Both the position numbers and the translations under genes were made by a program. From assembly GCF_030540875.1 (NCBI RefSeq), contig NZ_JAUOEM010000003.1:682001-746000 (forward strand): a DNA stretch of 64,000 bases. The letters are read 5' to 3'. Below, one piece after another: positions 25,990 to 37,672 of the stretch; the first letter of the stretch is position 1, and each line of letters begins with the position of its first letter. Below the pieces are notes generated by a model. The model was not told the origin of the DNA. It worked only from the letters and a program-made list of their open reading frames with translations, and ran no database searches. This DNA is from Flavivirga amylovorans (GTDB lineage: Bacteria; Bacteroidota; Bacteroidia; Flavobacteriales; Flavobacteriaceae).

Positions 25990-27408
25990 TTATGAATCTT
26001 TTTTTGAGTATTTAATCAATAACTCTTTTAGCTTTTCTGTTTCTATTGGTTTTGCTAAAAACTCATCAATTCCTGCTAGTTTAGCATTAACAATATCCTC
26101 TTCAAAAGCACTTGCCGAAACGGCAATTATTGGTGTTTTATTAATAATATATTTTTCTGTAGCTTGAATAGATTTAGTGGCCTGATACCCATCCATATCT
26201 GGCATATAAATATCCATAAATACCATATCGAAATCTAAAATTTTGTATAGTTCTACGGCTTCAATACCATTTTTTACAAATGTACAATCGGCTCCTTGAC
26301 GTTCTAACAAAAATTTAATAACCTTCTGATTCATTCGATTATCTTCTGCTACCAAAACACTAAATTTATCTAAAAGGATTGGGGCTTGCTCTCCACCTTC
26401 TATTTGAATATTTAATGTCTTTTTTAGCTGTAAACTAAAATAAAAAGTAGATCCTTCGTTCTCCTTACTTTCTAATTTTAAATCGCCTCCCATCAATTTT
26501 ACCAATTGATGAGAAATAGAAAGCCCAATGCCTCCTCCTTTATAATATCTCATCATTGATGTGTCCGAATCATATACATTTGAAGCGTTATTAAAAATTC
26601 GTTTAACTTCTTCTTGTCGCATACCTATCCCGGTATCTTTAATATAAAACGTCACTATTTGATCTTCACCAATACTAATAGTTTGATCAACTATAATTGA
26701 TATCCTTCCTGAGTTAGTAAATTTGATAGCATTGTTAATCAGATTAATTAACACTTGTTGAATTTTAGCCGAATCTCCTAAAACTGAAAACTTATCTTTT
26801 TCTTCATGTAAAAACTTAAAATCGAATTCTAAGCCTTTCTCCCAAGCTTGAAATTCAAAAACTTTAAAAAGATGAGACAAGTCCGATTTTAAATCTACTG
26901 CCAATAAATTTAAATCTAGATCTCCTTCTTTTACATCCGTATTATCAGTCACCATATTTACTAATTGCAATAAGTGCTTAGAAGAATACTCTGCAATTTC
27001 AACTTGTGCTTTTTGGTCACCATCAAGATTGGTCTGCTTTAACATATTTAACATCCCCAATACAGTACTAAGAGGCGTACGAACCTCATAACTCATATTT
27101 GTTAAATAAATAGATTTATGTTCAACCATTCTATCAGATTCAGAGAGGTTCTCTTTTAACTGATTAATTCGCTCATTCAGGTTTGATTGTATGGTATCAT
27201 TTTTTAACTGGTTCTTAAAAAAATATTGTAATACAAAAACTTGAATTATGGTTAAAAGAAATAAGAACAATGCTATAGTTTCTAAATTTATTTTCTTTTC
27301 AAGAAATAAGTAGCCTCCCAACAAAATTGTGACTATAGAAATAAAAATAAAGAAAGATAAAACCCTTCTTTTTTTTATGGATCTAACAAAACGTAAGAAA
27401 AGACTCAT
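25990..27408 (-). CDS. Hybrid sensor histidine kinase/response regulator lacking the H-box histidine
   Basis: A 472-residue inner-membrane protein. Two hydrophobic segments (about 18-35 and 43-63) are followed by a short coiled linker and a kinase core. The H-box reads NMSYEVRTPLS with Tyr at residue 107 (codon TAT, 27088-27090), where the family has His. The ATP-binding domain looks intact: N-box NLINNAIKFTNSGR, DTGIGM, and GGGIGLSIS. Residues about 345-465 are a receiver domain (VLVAEDNRMNQ, acceptor Asp in FMDIYMPDMDG, PIIAVSA, LAKPI). Without the His the protein cannot autophosphorylate in the usual way; it may act as a pseudokinase, or signal through the receiver only. No cognate gene is adjacent. 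Confidence 0.88.
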   Translation of the reverse strand: MSLFLRFVRSIKKRRVLSFFIFISIVTILLGGYLFLEKKINLETIALFLFLLTIIQVFVLQYFFKNQLKNDTIQSNLNERINQLKENLSESDRMVEHKSIYLTNMSYEVRTPLSTVLGMLNMLKQTNLDGDQKAQVEIAEYSSKHLLQLVNMVTDNTDVKEGDLDLNLLAVDLKSDLSHLFKVFEFQAWEKGLEFDFKFLHEEKDKFSVLGDSAKIQQVLINLINNAIKFTNSGRISIIVDQTISIGEDQIVTFYIKDTGIGMRQEEVKRIFNNASNVYDSDTSMMRYYKGGGIGLSISHQLVKLMGGDLKLESKENEGSTFYFSLQLKKTLNIQIEGGEQAPILLDKFSVLVAEDNRMNQKVIKFLLERQGADCTFVKNGIEAVELYKILDFDMVFMDIYMPDMDGYQATKSIQATEKYIINKTPIIAVSASAFEEDIVNAKLAGIDEFLAKPIETEKLKELLIKYSKKDS

Positions 27409-27452
27409 TTATCGATAAATTTTTACAAACATATTCAAATTATAATAAAACT

Positions 27453-28253
27453 TTATAATTCCTTGATTTTTATTTCTTTAAATTCTATGCCTTGTCCCTC
27501 GGCCTGTAGACCAATAAAGCCTTCAGTTAGTTTTTTTCCATTAATCTTAACTGCTGGATCATAGCCTTTTGAGATACCACCTCCAATTTGTGGTTTTGTA
27601 TACTGTAGCACGTTATTCCCATTTACAACGTGTATAATAAGAGAATCACCATAAACAATAAGTTCACCCTTTACCCATTCATTCCATTTATAAGTTTTTG
27701 AGGAAGAAGATACGCAGTGACGCAAAACCATTTCATTATTCACAAAAACTTCTGTACCTGGAGAACACATATTACCAGTAGGTCTTAATACACCTTCTGT
27801 TTCTTCTGCTAACGCCTGATACTCAATAGATATTGGCCAATTTTGCTCTTTTAGTATCGTTTTAGGGTCTTGAGAGTGAAACATAACACCACTATTCCTA
27901 TACGTATATGACGCCGCATCTTCCATCCATTGGTCTGTAAATCGGTACTCAAACTTTAAATGGTACGATGAAAATGGTTTATAATAAAATAAATGACCAT
28001 AACGATCACCAAACTCGGTATAACCGTCATAATTTACTTGAATAACTCCATCTTTTACTCGAAAGGTATTAGCGTAATTGTCTCCAAGTTCATGATGATA
28101 AAACTTAGGAATCCAACCTTCAAGATTTTTACCATTAAAAAGGTATTGCCATTGGTTGCCCTCATTATTATTAGCTTTTTTATCGTTTTTAGAACCGCAT
28201 GATACAATTCCTAAAACAATTATTAATACCAATAAGGTTTTAAAATTATGCAT
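27453..28253 (-). CDS. DUF1080 (3-keto-disaccharide hydrolase-like) lipoprotein
   Basis: A 266-residue lipoprotein: signal sequence MHNFKTLLVLIIVLGIVSC with Cys19 as the lipid site. The remaining residues form a single DUF1080 beta-sandwich (LFNGKNLEGWIP, FRVKDGVIQVNYDG, YHLKFEYRF, SGVMFHSQDP, WPISIEYQ, GFIGLQAEGQGIEFKEIKI). The family is related to concanavalin-like lectins/glucanases, and some members hydrolyse 3-keto-glycosides. Substrate is unknown and no partner dehydrogenase is adjacent. It is likely anchored at the outer membrane. The gene is 44 bp upstream of the histidine kinase gene in the same orientation. Confidence 0.85.
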   Translation of the reverse strand: MHNFKTLLVLIIVLGIVSCGSKNDKKANNNEGNQWQYLFNGKNLEGWIPKFYHHELGDNYANTFRVKDGVIQVNYDGYTEFGDRYGHLFYYKPFSSYHLKFEYRFTDQWMEDAASYTYRNSGVMFHSQDPKTILKEQNWPISIEYQALAEETEGVLRPTGNMCSPGTEVFVNNEMVLRHCVSSSSKTYKWNEWVKGELIVYGDSLIIHVVNGNNVLQYTKPQIGGGISKGYDPAVKINGKKLTEGFIGLQAEGQGIEFKEIKIKEL

Positions 28254-28367
28254 TTATAAAAGTGCTTAAATTAATAAATAATAGAAACAACTAATATACT
28301 GAATTACATATTCAAACTAGAAAAGAAAATTGGTAGACCAAATATTTAATAAATGCTTTATTAAAAT

Positions 28368-28685
28368 TTATATTTCAATAATATCTTCGATTATAATACG
28401 TGTTATACCCCCACAGGTATTATCTACTTCCCAATTTAATTTTACGTTTATAGGAAATGTCGCTTTTTGTAAATCTATATTTGAATTTTCTGGTAACATT
28501 TCAAACCGATAATCTGGTGTAATATCATCAATTTCGATTACCCATCCTCCACAGCAAGCGCATAGTGTAAGATCCTGTCCCTTAATTATTGCTGTAGATT
28601 CGTATTGAATTTTAGTGGAGTCGTCGTCATTTTTACAACTTAAAAACAACGAACATAAAGTGATGATCAAAAATATTTTTCTCAT
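28368..28685 (-). CDS. Small lipoprotein of unknown function with CACCGGW motif
   Basis: A short secreted lipoprotein. I prefer the ATG at 28685 (MRKIFLIITLCSLFLSCKND), with lipobox LFLSC; a frame three codons longer starts at 28694. The mature part of about 88 residues has an Asp-rich linker, then GQDLTLCACCGGWVIEIDD and a C-terminal strand pair that includes NTCGG. Three closely spaced Cys plus one later Cys could form disulfides or bind metal. I do not recognise the family. It lies about 115 bp upstream of the DUF1080 gene on the same strand. Confidence 0.65.
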   Translation of the reverse strand: MRKIFLIITLCSLFLSCKNDDDSTKIQYESTAIIKGQDLTLCACCGGWVIEIDDITPDYRFEMLPENSNIDLQKATFPINVKLNWEVDNTCGGITRIIIEDIIEI

Positions 28686-28753
28686 AAAGCGCATATAATG
28701 ATTTTATAACTAAGATGATACATCATTAAAATGGTTGCGTGATAATAAATAAT

Positions 28754-28852
28754 CCTCGGAGCAAGCTCACGAGGCATTCAATGGAAAACATTTTTAATTT
28801 CGAAGTAAACTTCGAGGTATTAGACCTAAAGATCCCGCTTTTTTAGCGGGAT
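28754..28852. repeat. Cluster of three hairpins, possible dispersed repeat
   Basis: Three inverted repeats follow each other in a noncoding stretch: CCTCG/CGAGG at 28754-28774 with an inner GAGC/GCTC, TCGAAGT/ACTTCGA at 28800-28815, and ATCCCGCT/AGCGGGAT at 28832-28852 with a T5 loop. The first two share the tail CGAGGYATT, so they look like related units. The last may stop transcription from the kinase gene side, but a T-run outside the stem is lacking. Confidence 0.5.
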
Positions 28853-28922
28853 TAGTTCAACTAACAATTTTGAATATATTGCTTCACAACTTTTCAAAAT
28901 TGAGTTTCACTAATAAAAAAAC

Positions 28923-29783
28923 TTATAAATTCTTGGTATGAAAAGTAACCAACCCTTCAATAGGTCTACGTTCAAAATTACCAACAGTGAATCCCATCTC
29001 TTGAGCCACTTCTCTAATTTCATCTTGTGAGAAGTAGGCTATAGATCCTGCAAAATGTACTGGAACTGTTTTTAGTTCCTCTTTATATTGCATAATCATA
29101 TTAGTAGTAAATAACCGAATGCCTTTCTTTATAAGGTTGATCGTATATTCTGAATCTTTATGTAAAAACATAAATTCAGCAAAATTTGCTAAATAGGCGT
29201 TAGGGTTAGGTTGCTTATATAAATTATACTTTATATAATCAGACTCCATGTTAAATTTGCTGCCAAAGGCTATTTTAACATCTTCTGGCATATGATTAAA
29301 GTAATAATCTCTAATTAATTGGCGTCCATAGTAATTCCCTGAAGCATCGTCCATAACAGAATACCCTAAAGATACCACACGCTGCTCTAATTGTTCGCCA
29401 GTATAATAGCTACAATTAGATCCTGTTCCTAAAATACAAACTACCGCAGCTTCTTTATCATGATTAATTGTAGAGTATACCGCCGCCATAGTATCTTCAT
29501 TTACTTCTATATGGGCGTTTACAAAGATTTCTTCTAATACTCCTTTTAAAAGTGCTACTGGTTTTTCTGTACCACAACCAGCTCCATAAAAGAAAATATG
29601 AGTGACACTCTTTTTATGCTCTTTTAATAAACTATTAGATTTAATTATTTTTTTTAATTTCTTCTCTGGTAAAATAGCAGGGTTAAGTCCTTTAGTACGT
29701 ATCTTTTCCAGTAATTGATTTCCACTACTGTCTACTGCTATCCAATCAGATTTTGTAGAACCACTATCAACAATTAAAATCAT
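28923..29783 (-). CDS. BadF/BadG-type N-acetylglucosamine kinase-like protein
   Basis: A 286-residue ASKHA-fold kinase. The phosphate loop DSGSTKSDW is at residues 6-14, with FYGAGCGTEK near 66 and CILGTGSNCSYY near 117 forming the nucleotide site. VPVHFAGSIAYFSQDEI near the C-terminus is the adenosine motif. Related proteins phosphorylate GlcNAc or other amino sugars; the substrate here is inferred. The gene follows gap by 73 bp, but nearly all of this space is a strong terminator, so it may be expressed by readthrough or from a promoter inside gap. It fits with glycolysis genes pfkA and gap upstream. Confidence 0.82.
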   Translation of the reverse strand: MILIVDSGSTKSDWIAVDSSGNQLLEKIRTKGLNPAILPEKKLKKIIKSNSLLKEHKKSVTHIFFYGAGCGTEKPVALLKGVLEEIFVNAHIEVNEDTMAAVYSTINHDKEAAVVCILGTGSNCSYYTGEQLEQRVVSLGYSVMDDASGNYYGRQLIRDYYFNHMPEDVKIAFGSKFNMESDYIKYNLYKQPNPNAYLANFAEFMFLHKDSEYTINLIKKGIRLFTTNMIMQYKEELKTVPVHFAGSIAYFSQDEIREVAQEMGFTVGNFERRPIEGLVTFHTKNL

Positions 29784-29795
29784 AAGTTTTTATAT

Positions 29796-29843
29796 AAAAA
29801 ATCCACAGAATTACTTTTTATATTAATAAAGTAATTCTGTGGA
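29796..29843 (-). terminator. Intrinsic terminator after gap
   Basis: A perfect 16-bp stem pairs 29802-29817 with 29828-29843, loop of 10 bases. On the minus strand it is followed by six T (29801-29796). It lies just after the gap stop codon and ends about 12 bases before the start codon of the kinase gene. Confidence 0.92.
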
Positions 29844-29856
29844 CTAAATTAATAAT

Positions 29857-31865
<2,009 letters not shown>

Positions 31866-32021
31866 AATATATTATTTACAGGTAAAATTAGTAAACAAAA
31901 CGCACATATCTATAAGCATTTATCTTATTTTAACTATAGTTGTTAAACTATAACGTTTTAGTTAATAAAAAAACACGATTTGTTATGAAAACTGTTATAA
32001 ATAAAGTAAAAAAGTAACACT

Positions 32022-35000
32022 TTATTTCTGCGTAGAAGGCTTTACTGTAATAAAATTAGGTAATGCGTTATTGTTAATTTCTTGTGTTTTTTCCTGCGGA
32101 GCACTTTCTTCTTTTTTAGGTCTTTTAAAGAAGTTTTGAAGTAATTCTTTGAAGGTATCAAAATCTACGTTATATGAAAGCCCGATACCTTGCGTATATC
32201 CTATGGCTTCTCCAAAATTTCTAATACTATTTTCCCTATTAAACACTTTAGCTGTTAGCGTACCTTCTTCATTTAACAGAAAATCAATCTCTACATCTCC
32301 CGCTATTACGGTTTCTGTAGCTCCTGCTCCACCTACAGGCACCCCAACTTTACCATTTATAAGCACACGATCACTAATTTGTGTTTGTATGGTGGCAACA
32401 ACTCTGTCATCAGTTTGGTAATCTGGTCTGTTTTGACCAGCTTCATAATTTACACCTAGATTAAGTTTACTATCTCCATTACCAAAAATACCGCTAATAA
32501 TACCGTTAAGTCGTTCGGCTATGGTACCTGAAAAATTTAATTCATTTAACCCTCTGGAGAATGACCCTGTCGATATTAAATACAAAGCTTGATTTTGCTT
32601 ATCGTCTGCAGATTCTAATCGATATTGAAGCTCAGATTTAATGGTCGAATTTACATTAGGGAATTCGAAACTAAAATCTGGATCTGGTTTTTCTAAATCT
32701 CCTTTTAAACTAATGTTTAATTCAACAGGAATACTTCTATTAATTGGATTATCCAATAATGGTGAAGGGTTGGCTTGTGTTTTATAAATAGCATTCATAT
32801 CCATTATGGCATTTAACGGATCCCCATTCCATGCCAAGGTACCACCTGGTTGTACTATAAATTCTTTTTGAATTAAGCCGCCATATGCAAAATTATAAAC
32901 TCCTTCAAATACGGAAAAATCCCCCCACATTTTAAATTTACCATTGGTATTAATTTCGACTAGCAAACCTCCTCTACCACGCCCTTTTAGTGAATGTCCT
33001 GTACTTTTATCAATAATAATTTCTACTTCGGCTTCTTCTGTAAGATCCAAATCGAAATCTAATTCCAAACCTTTAATTTCATTAAAAACAACGTCTTCTC
33101 CTTTTTTTCTTGCCTCTTTTTCATCCTTAGTTATAAAATGAATAAAAGAATTATCTCCAAAAGACTCAGCATCACTAAGCGGTATTTTAAATACTGTTCC
33201 ACGTTTTGTTTCTCCTACTACATCTATAACCAACTCATCTGTTGGTCCAGCAATACTAGCTCTTCCTCCTATAAAACCAGTGCCATAATATAAAGCATCT
33301 TCAGTTTCTTGAGTATCAAGTACTAATAACCGAGGTGTTTTTAAATTTAAACCTAAACTCCACTTAGAAAAATTGACATGATTTAACGAACCGTTAAGTT
33401 CTCCTTTAGAACCAAATTTTGTGTCGCTTAATTGCACCTTATTAAAAATGAAACTCTGATCTTTTAGGGTCACTGATGCTTTATTCTTAAAATCGTAATC
33501 TACATTAAGATACGGAATACCGAGTCCAGCATTGTTCAAAGTTAATGCCCCGTTAATATCAGGATGGTTAAGCCTTCCTATGACATTCACATTCCCTGAG
33601 GCTTCTCCACGAATATTGGTTAATACACCGTCTAATAATGGATTTAAAGGGTATAAATTAAAATCGTTAAAGTTTAGATTTACATCTATTGTTGCTTTTT
33701 TACCAACCACACGTATATCGCCTTCAGCTCCAAACGATTCTGATGCATCATTTTTAATTGTAGCATCTATTTTATAATTAGTAAGCGTTTTATTGCCTGT
33801 AATAGCGGCATCAAAAGAGCCTAATAAAAAATTATTGACCTTAAAATCATCAATTATAACAGAAGAATGCGGCAAATAATTTCCATTTTTTTGAAGTATA
33901 TCCAACTTGCCATTTACATTACCTGCTAATGCTAAACTGTCTATATCTGGTGTTATTTTTGATAGGTCAACATTTTTAAAGTCTAATTTTAAATCCTTTT
34001 CTGTAGAATCTCTTAGAATACCAGAAAGTTTAATTTCTTCATTGTTATGATTAATTCTAAGTCTATCAATATCAAATTTTGTAAAATCTTTGCTGAACGA
34101 TATTTTATTAAATCTATCCTTCTCTTCATTAATAAACCATTTATTATTTTTAATGGTGACATCCGATTTTTTAAAACCTATAACAGATTCTTTGGCTTCA
34201 TTAATTGTATGGTAAAAACTCAGATTATAGCTATCGTTATTTCGTTTACCACCTTTAAATTCAGAACGCATAAATAAGGTGTCATTTACGGTTACATTAA
34301 TTAAATTGAATTTAGAGATATTGTAATGCTTTGTTTTTAAACTATCTACTTCTATATAAGTATTGAAAAGCGGATTACTATTATCGACTTGTAGTTCAAC
34401 ATGATTAGCAAAATTATCTAGCAATCTAATTTTTGGTGATTTAAATGTAAGCTTGAATTTTTTCTCATCACTTTCTACTCTACCTCTTATAAAGGTATTT
34501 TTACCAAGTTCAACTTCGGGGTACACCACTTCAATAATCTTGTTATATATTTTGAAGTTAAAATCTATACTTTGATTTGTAGCAACTTCATATGGTTCAT
34601 AATTTGTATAAATATGTCCTAATGAGTTTTCGAATAACTTCCTTAAATCTTTAAATACAAAACGTCCTTTTAAATCTCCTTCAATAATATCCGGGGAATT
34701 AAATTCAATAAATCGCGTATCCCCCTCAAATCGAGAAAGCACATCCAATTTATTAAAGTAATAATTGTCATTCTGATTTTTATATGATGTCTTTCTAAAT
34801 GATATTTTACCGTAAGCATCATCATAGTTACTGGCATTCATATTCATTTTAACCCGACTTCTAAAAATAGAAAGGCTATCCTTCTTTACAAAATTCAATA
34901 CTTTTAAATTCGCATAATCGACATTAGCTTCAAAATCGTATTTCTTAATAATTTCAGAAAAATCTACAAGCCCGGCAAAACTCATTTTTAGGTTTCTGTC

Positions 35001-36419
35001 ATTAACTGTTAGGTTTCCATCAAAAATTTTGTTTCTAACATTTCCTGCAACCTTTACTCCTTTATAATTGTAATTGTTATAATCAACATTAAAAACATCT
35101 CCTTTAACCTGTGTATTAACATTTTCGGCAACAAATCCTTTACCATTTACATCAAAATTTAAAGAGGCATTTCCGACTGTTGGATCATTAAGGAATGTTC
35201 CAAAATCAAAGTCTTCAAAAATGATATTTCCTTTATAAGAAGCATTATCTATATCATTAATTTTTGTTATTTCTAAATTGGAGTCTACAAAACCTAATTC
35301 GGTAACTATTTCAATATCTGCTATAACTGTTGAGCTTGTTACTTGCGAATTTCCAACAATAATAAACATGCCCAATCGATTAAAGGACGAGGGTATCGCA
35401 TCTCCTAAAACGTTTGGCAATAAAGATTTTAAATCTCTATATGTAGAAGATAGGTTCCGAAAATACCCATTCATATAAAAATTATCCTTCTCTTTATTAA
35501 ACAGGTTTTTAAAATTGATATCTCCGTAAACCCTAGTATTTCTACTGGTATTCAATTTTAAATTTGTTGTTTGCAAATTGTTTAAAGTTCCTGATAGGTC
35601 AACACTAAACTTGGCTGATTGATTCGCTCCAAACTCATTATAAAATGTATTAAGTTCGTCTAATTGTACATTAGAATCTTTAAAATTAGCCGAGACCAAA
35701 ACCTTATCTGTAAAGAACTGCAAATCTTTTCTATCATAAGAAAACTTTAAATGCCCATTTAAAACAGATTTAGGTGTTTTTATTTGAAGATTTGCAAACG
35801 TCATATCCTTTAATGTATATGCAAAATCTGTCATTAAATTTTCCATAACCAAACCACGACTGTCTCTAAGAGATAGGGTATTGATTCTGGCACTTACATC
35901 ACTTCCTTTAATTAAAAAATTGGTGGCGTTAATATTTAAATTATTAAAATGTAGCACTTTTGTAGATTCCCTATTCTCATCTAATAGCTTAAAAACCCCA
36001 TTATAAATAGAAACATCGCTAGAGGACAGTAAAAAACTACCATCACCTTTTGTTGGATTGTCTCCTTCTAATTTTGCTACAAAGATGTCTAGATTGGTCT
36101 CCCTTGAGCCTTCATATGTTTTTATATTGAAAACTAAATCTATAATGTCTATGTCTCCAAATTCTAATTTACCGTTGGATAAATTTCCATAGTTTAAAAT
36201 AGACGTGTTTAATTCGGCTATGTTTATAAGGGTATCTTTTTTGTAATCTTCTATATAAATACTTTTAAGTTCTACATCTCCATTAAATTGTAAACCAATT
36301 TTATCGATGTTTATATTAGTCCCAAAATCTTCATTTATCCTTTTGGTAGCATAATTCCCTAAACTAGTCTGAATTGCGGGTATAGAAAGTACAAGCACCA
36401 AAATGATGAAAAGCAGCAA
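32022..36419 (-). CDS. tamB: TamB-like translocation and assembly module protein
   Basis: A 1465-residue protein of the AsmA/TamB bridge family, which spans the periplasm with a hydrophobic beta-groove and supports lipid or protein transfer to the outer membrane. It opens with a membrane anchor, then long repetitive beta-strands, and a C-terminal TamB domain from about residue 1050 (GGLIQKEFIVQPGGTLAWNG, DPLNAIMDMNAIYKT, SIPVELNISLKGDLEKPDP, LNLGVNYEAGQN). The only canonical start is TTG at 36419, which begins inside the hydrophobic segment. The open frame continues 17 codons upstream to a stop at 36473-36471 and reads KGIKKILKIILKIVGII, a basic stretch one would expect before the anchor, but it has no ATG, GTG or TTG. 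Confidence 0.88.
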   Translation of the reverse strand: MLLFIILVLVLSIPAIQTSLGNYATKRINEDFGTNINIDKIGLQFNGDVELKSIYIEDYKKDTLINIAELNTSILNYGNLSNGKLEFGDIDIIDLVFNIKTYEGSRETNLDIFVAKLEGDNPTKGDGSFLLSSSDVSIYNGVFKLLDENRESTKVLHFNNLNINATNFLIKGSDVSARINTLSLRDSRGLVMENLMTDFAYTLKDMTFANLQIKTPKSVLNGHLKFSYDRKDLQFFTDKVLVSANFKDSNVQLDELNTFYNEFGANQSAKFSVDLSGTLNNLQTTNLKLNTSRNTRVYGDINFKNLFNKEKDNFYMNGYFRNLSSTYRDLKSLLPNVLGDAIPSSFNRLGMFIIVGNSQVTSSTVIADIEIVTELGFVDSNLEITKINDIDNASYKGNIIFEDFDFGTFLNDPTVGNASLNFDVNGKGFVAENVNTQVKGDVFNVDYNNYNYKGVKVAGNVRNKIFDGNLTVNDRNLKMSFAGLVDFSEIIKKYDFEANVDYANLKVLNFVKKDSLSIFRSRVKMNMNASNYDDAYGKISFRKTSYKNQNDNYYFNKLDVLSRFEGDTRFIEFNSPDIIEGDLKGRFVFKDLRKLFENSLGHIYTNYEPYEVATNQSIDFNFKIYNKIIEVVYPEVELGKNTFIRGRVESDEKKFKLTFKSPKIRLLDNFANHVELQVDNSNPLFNTYIEVDSLKTKHYNISKFNLINVTVNDTLFMRSEFKGGKRNNDSYNLSFYHTINEAKESVIGFKKSDVTIKNNKWFINEEKDRFNKISFSKDFTKFDIDRLRINHNNEEIKLSGILRDSTEKDLKLDFKNVDLSKITPDIDSLALAGNVNGKLDILQKNGNYLPHSSVIIDDFKVNNFLLGSFDAAITGNKTLTNYKIDATIKNDASESFGAEGDIRVVGKKATIDVNLNFNDFNLYPLNPLLDGVLTNIRGEASGNVNVIGRLNHPDINGALTLNNAGLGIPYLNVDYDFKNKASVTLKDQSFIFNKVQLSDTKFGSKGELNGSLNHVNFSKWSLGLNLKTPRLLVLDTQETEDALYYGTGFIGGRASIAGPTDELVIDVVGETKRGTVFKIPLSDAESFGDNSFIHFITKDEKEARKKGEDVVFNEIKGLELDFDLDLTEEAEVEIIIDKSTGHSLKGRGRGGLLVEINTNGKFKMWGDFSVFEGVYNFAYGGLIQKEFIVQPGGTLAWNGDPLNAIMDMNAIYKTQANPSPLLDNPINRSIPVELNISLKGDLEKPDPDFSFEFPNVNSTIKSELQYRLESADDKQNQALYLISTGSFSRGLNELNFSGTIAERLNGIISGIFGNGDSKLNLGVNYEAGQNRPDYQTDDRVVATIQTQISDRVLINGKVGVPVGGAGATETVIAGDVEIDFLLNEEGTLTAKVFNRENSIRNFGEAIGYTQGIGLSYNVDFDTFKELLQNFFKRPKKEESAPQEKTQEINNNALPNFITVKPSTQK

Positions 36420-36583
36420 AATAATGCCTACTATTTTTAATATTATTTTTAAGATTTTTTTGATGCCTTTTTAAATTATAATTTGAATTAAGAATACCCT
36501 ATTTTTGTACTTACGAATAGAAACTATGCATTAGACTTTTATTCTTTTTCAAAATTAACAATTATTGTGCCTAATATTTACTA

Positions 36584-37606
36584 ATGTCCTCACAAAATAT
36601 TTACATTCTAGGAATTGAGTCATCGTGCGATGATACAGCTGCATCTATAATACACAACGGTAAAATTTTAAGCAATGTTGTGGCTAGCCAAAAAATACAC
36701 GAAGAATTTGGTGGCGTAGTGCCAGAATTAGCGTCTAGAGCGCACCAGCAAAACATTGTTCCTGTCGTGCACCAAGCGTTGAAAAAGGCAGGTGTAACGA
36801 AAAATCAACTGCACGCCATTGCATTTACTCGTGGTCCAGGTTTAATGGGTTCTTTATTAGTTGGAACCTCTTTTGCTAAATCTTTAGCTTATGGGTTAAA
36901 TATTCCGCTAATAGATGTGAATCATATGCAAGCACATATTTTAGCACATTTTATAGATGAAGAAGGTTTTGAAAAACCGTCGTTTCCTTTTATCGCAATG
37001 ACTATTTCGGGTGGACATACTCAAATTGTTGAAGTGAAAAGTCATTTTGATATGACTGTTATTGGAGAAACCATTGATGATGCTGTTGGGGAGGCTTACG
37101 ATAAAAGTGGTAAAATTCTTGGTTTGGGATATCCTGCAGGGCCAGAAATTGATAAACGTGCACAAAAAGGAAACCCGAAAGCGTTTCAGTTCACTAAACC
37201 AAAAGTAGAAGGTTTAAATTTCAGCTTTTCTGGCTTGAAAACGGCTATTCTTTATTTTGTTCAACGGGAAGTAAAAGCAAATCCTAATTTTATTGAAGAA
37301 AATCTAAATGATATTTGTGCCTCTATACAGTATACTATTATTGGTATTTTAATTGATAAACTAAAACTTGCTACCAAACAAACCGGTATCAAACAAATTG
37401 CTATTGGTGGCGGGGTTTCTGCAAATTCTGGTATACGGCAAGCTTTAAAAGATGGTGAACAAAAATTTGGCTGGACGACTTATGTTCCTAAATTTGAATT
37501 TACTACAGATAATGCTGCTATGATAGCCATTGTAGGGTATTTAAAATATTTAGAAGGCAATTTTGCTGAACAGAATGTTACGGCGTCTGCTAGGTTAAAG
37601 ATATAA
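36584..37606 (+). CDS. tsaD: tRNA N6-threonylcarbamoyladenosine transferase TsaD
   Basis: Transfers the threonylcarbamoyl group to A37 of ANN-decoding tRNAs, with TsaB and TsaE. The 340-residue length is normal. IESSCDDTAA (11-20) is the conserved start motif; H114 and H118 in NHMQAHILAH are the metal ligands; GGHTQIVEV, KILGLGYPAGPEID and IAIGGGVSANSG are the family's nucleotide-fold motifs. TATTTTTG at 36500-36507 resembles a Bacteroidota -7 element about 77 bp ahead. The gene is divergent from tamB. Confidence 0.97.
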   Translation: MSSQNIYILGIESSCDDTAASIIHNGKILSNVVASQKIHEEFGGVVPELASRAHQQNIVPVVHQALKKAGVTKNQLHAIAFTRGPGLMGSLLVGTSFAKSLAYGLNIPLIDVNHMQAHILAHFIDEEGFEKPSFPFIAMTISGGHTQIVEVKSHFDMTVIGETIDDAVGEAYDKSGKILGLGYPAGPEIDKRAQKGNPKAFQFTKPKVEGLNFSFSGLKTAILYFVQREVKANPNFIEENLNDICASIQYTIIGILIDKLKLATKQTGIKQIAIGGGVSANSGIRQALKDGEQKFGWTTYVPKFEFTTDNAAMIAIVGYLKYLEGNFAEQNVTASARLKI

Positions 37607-37672
37607 TAATTAGTAGTTTACAGTGTTCAGTAGCAGTTTTCAGTATAATACATTTAAAAATCGTAGCCATCA

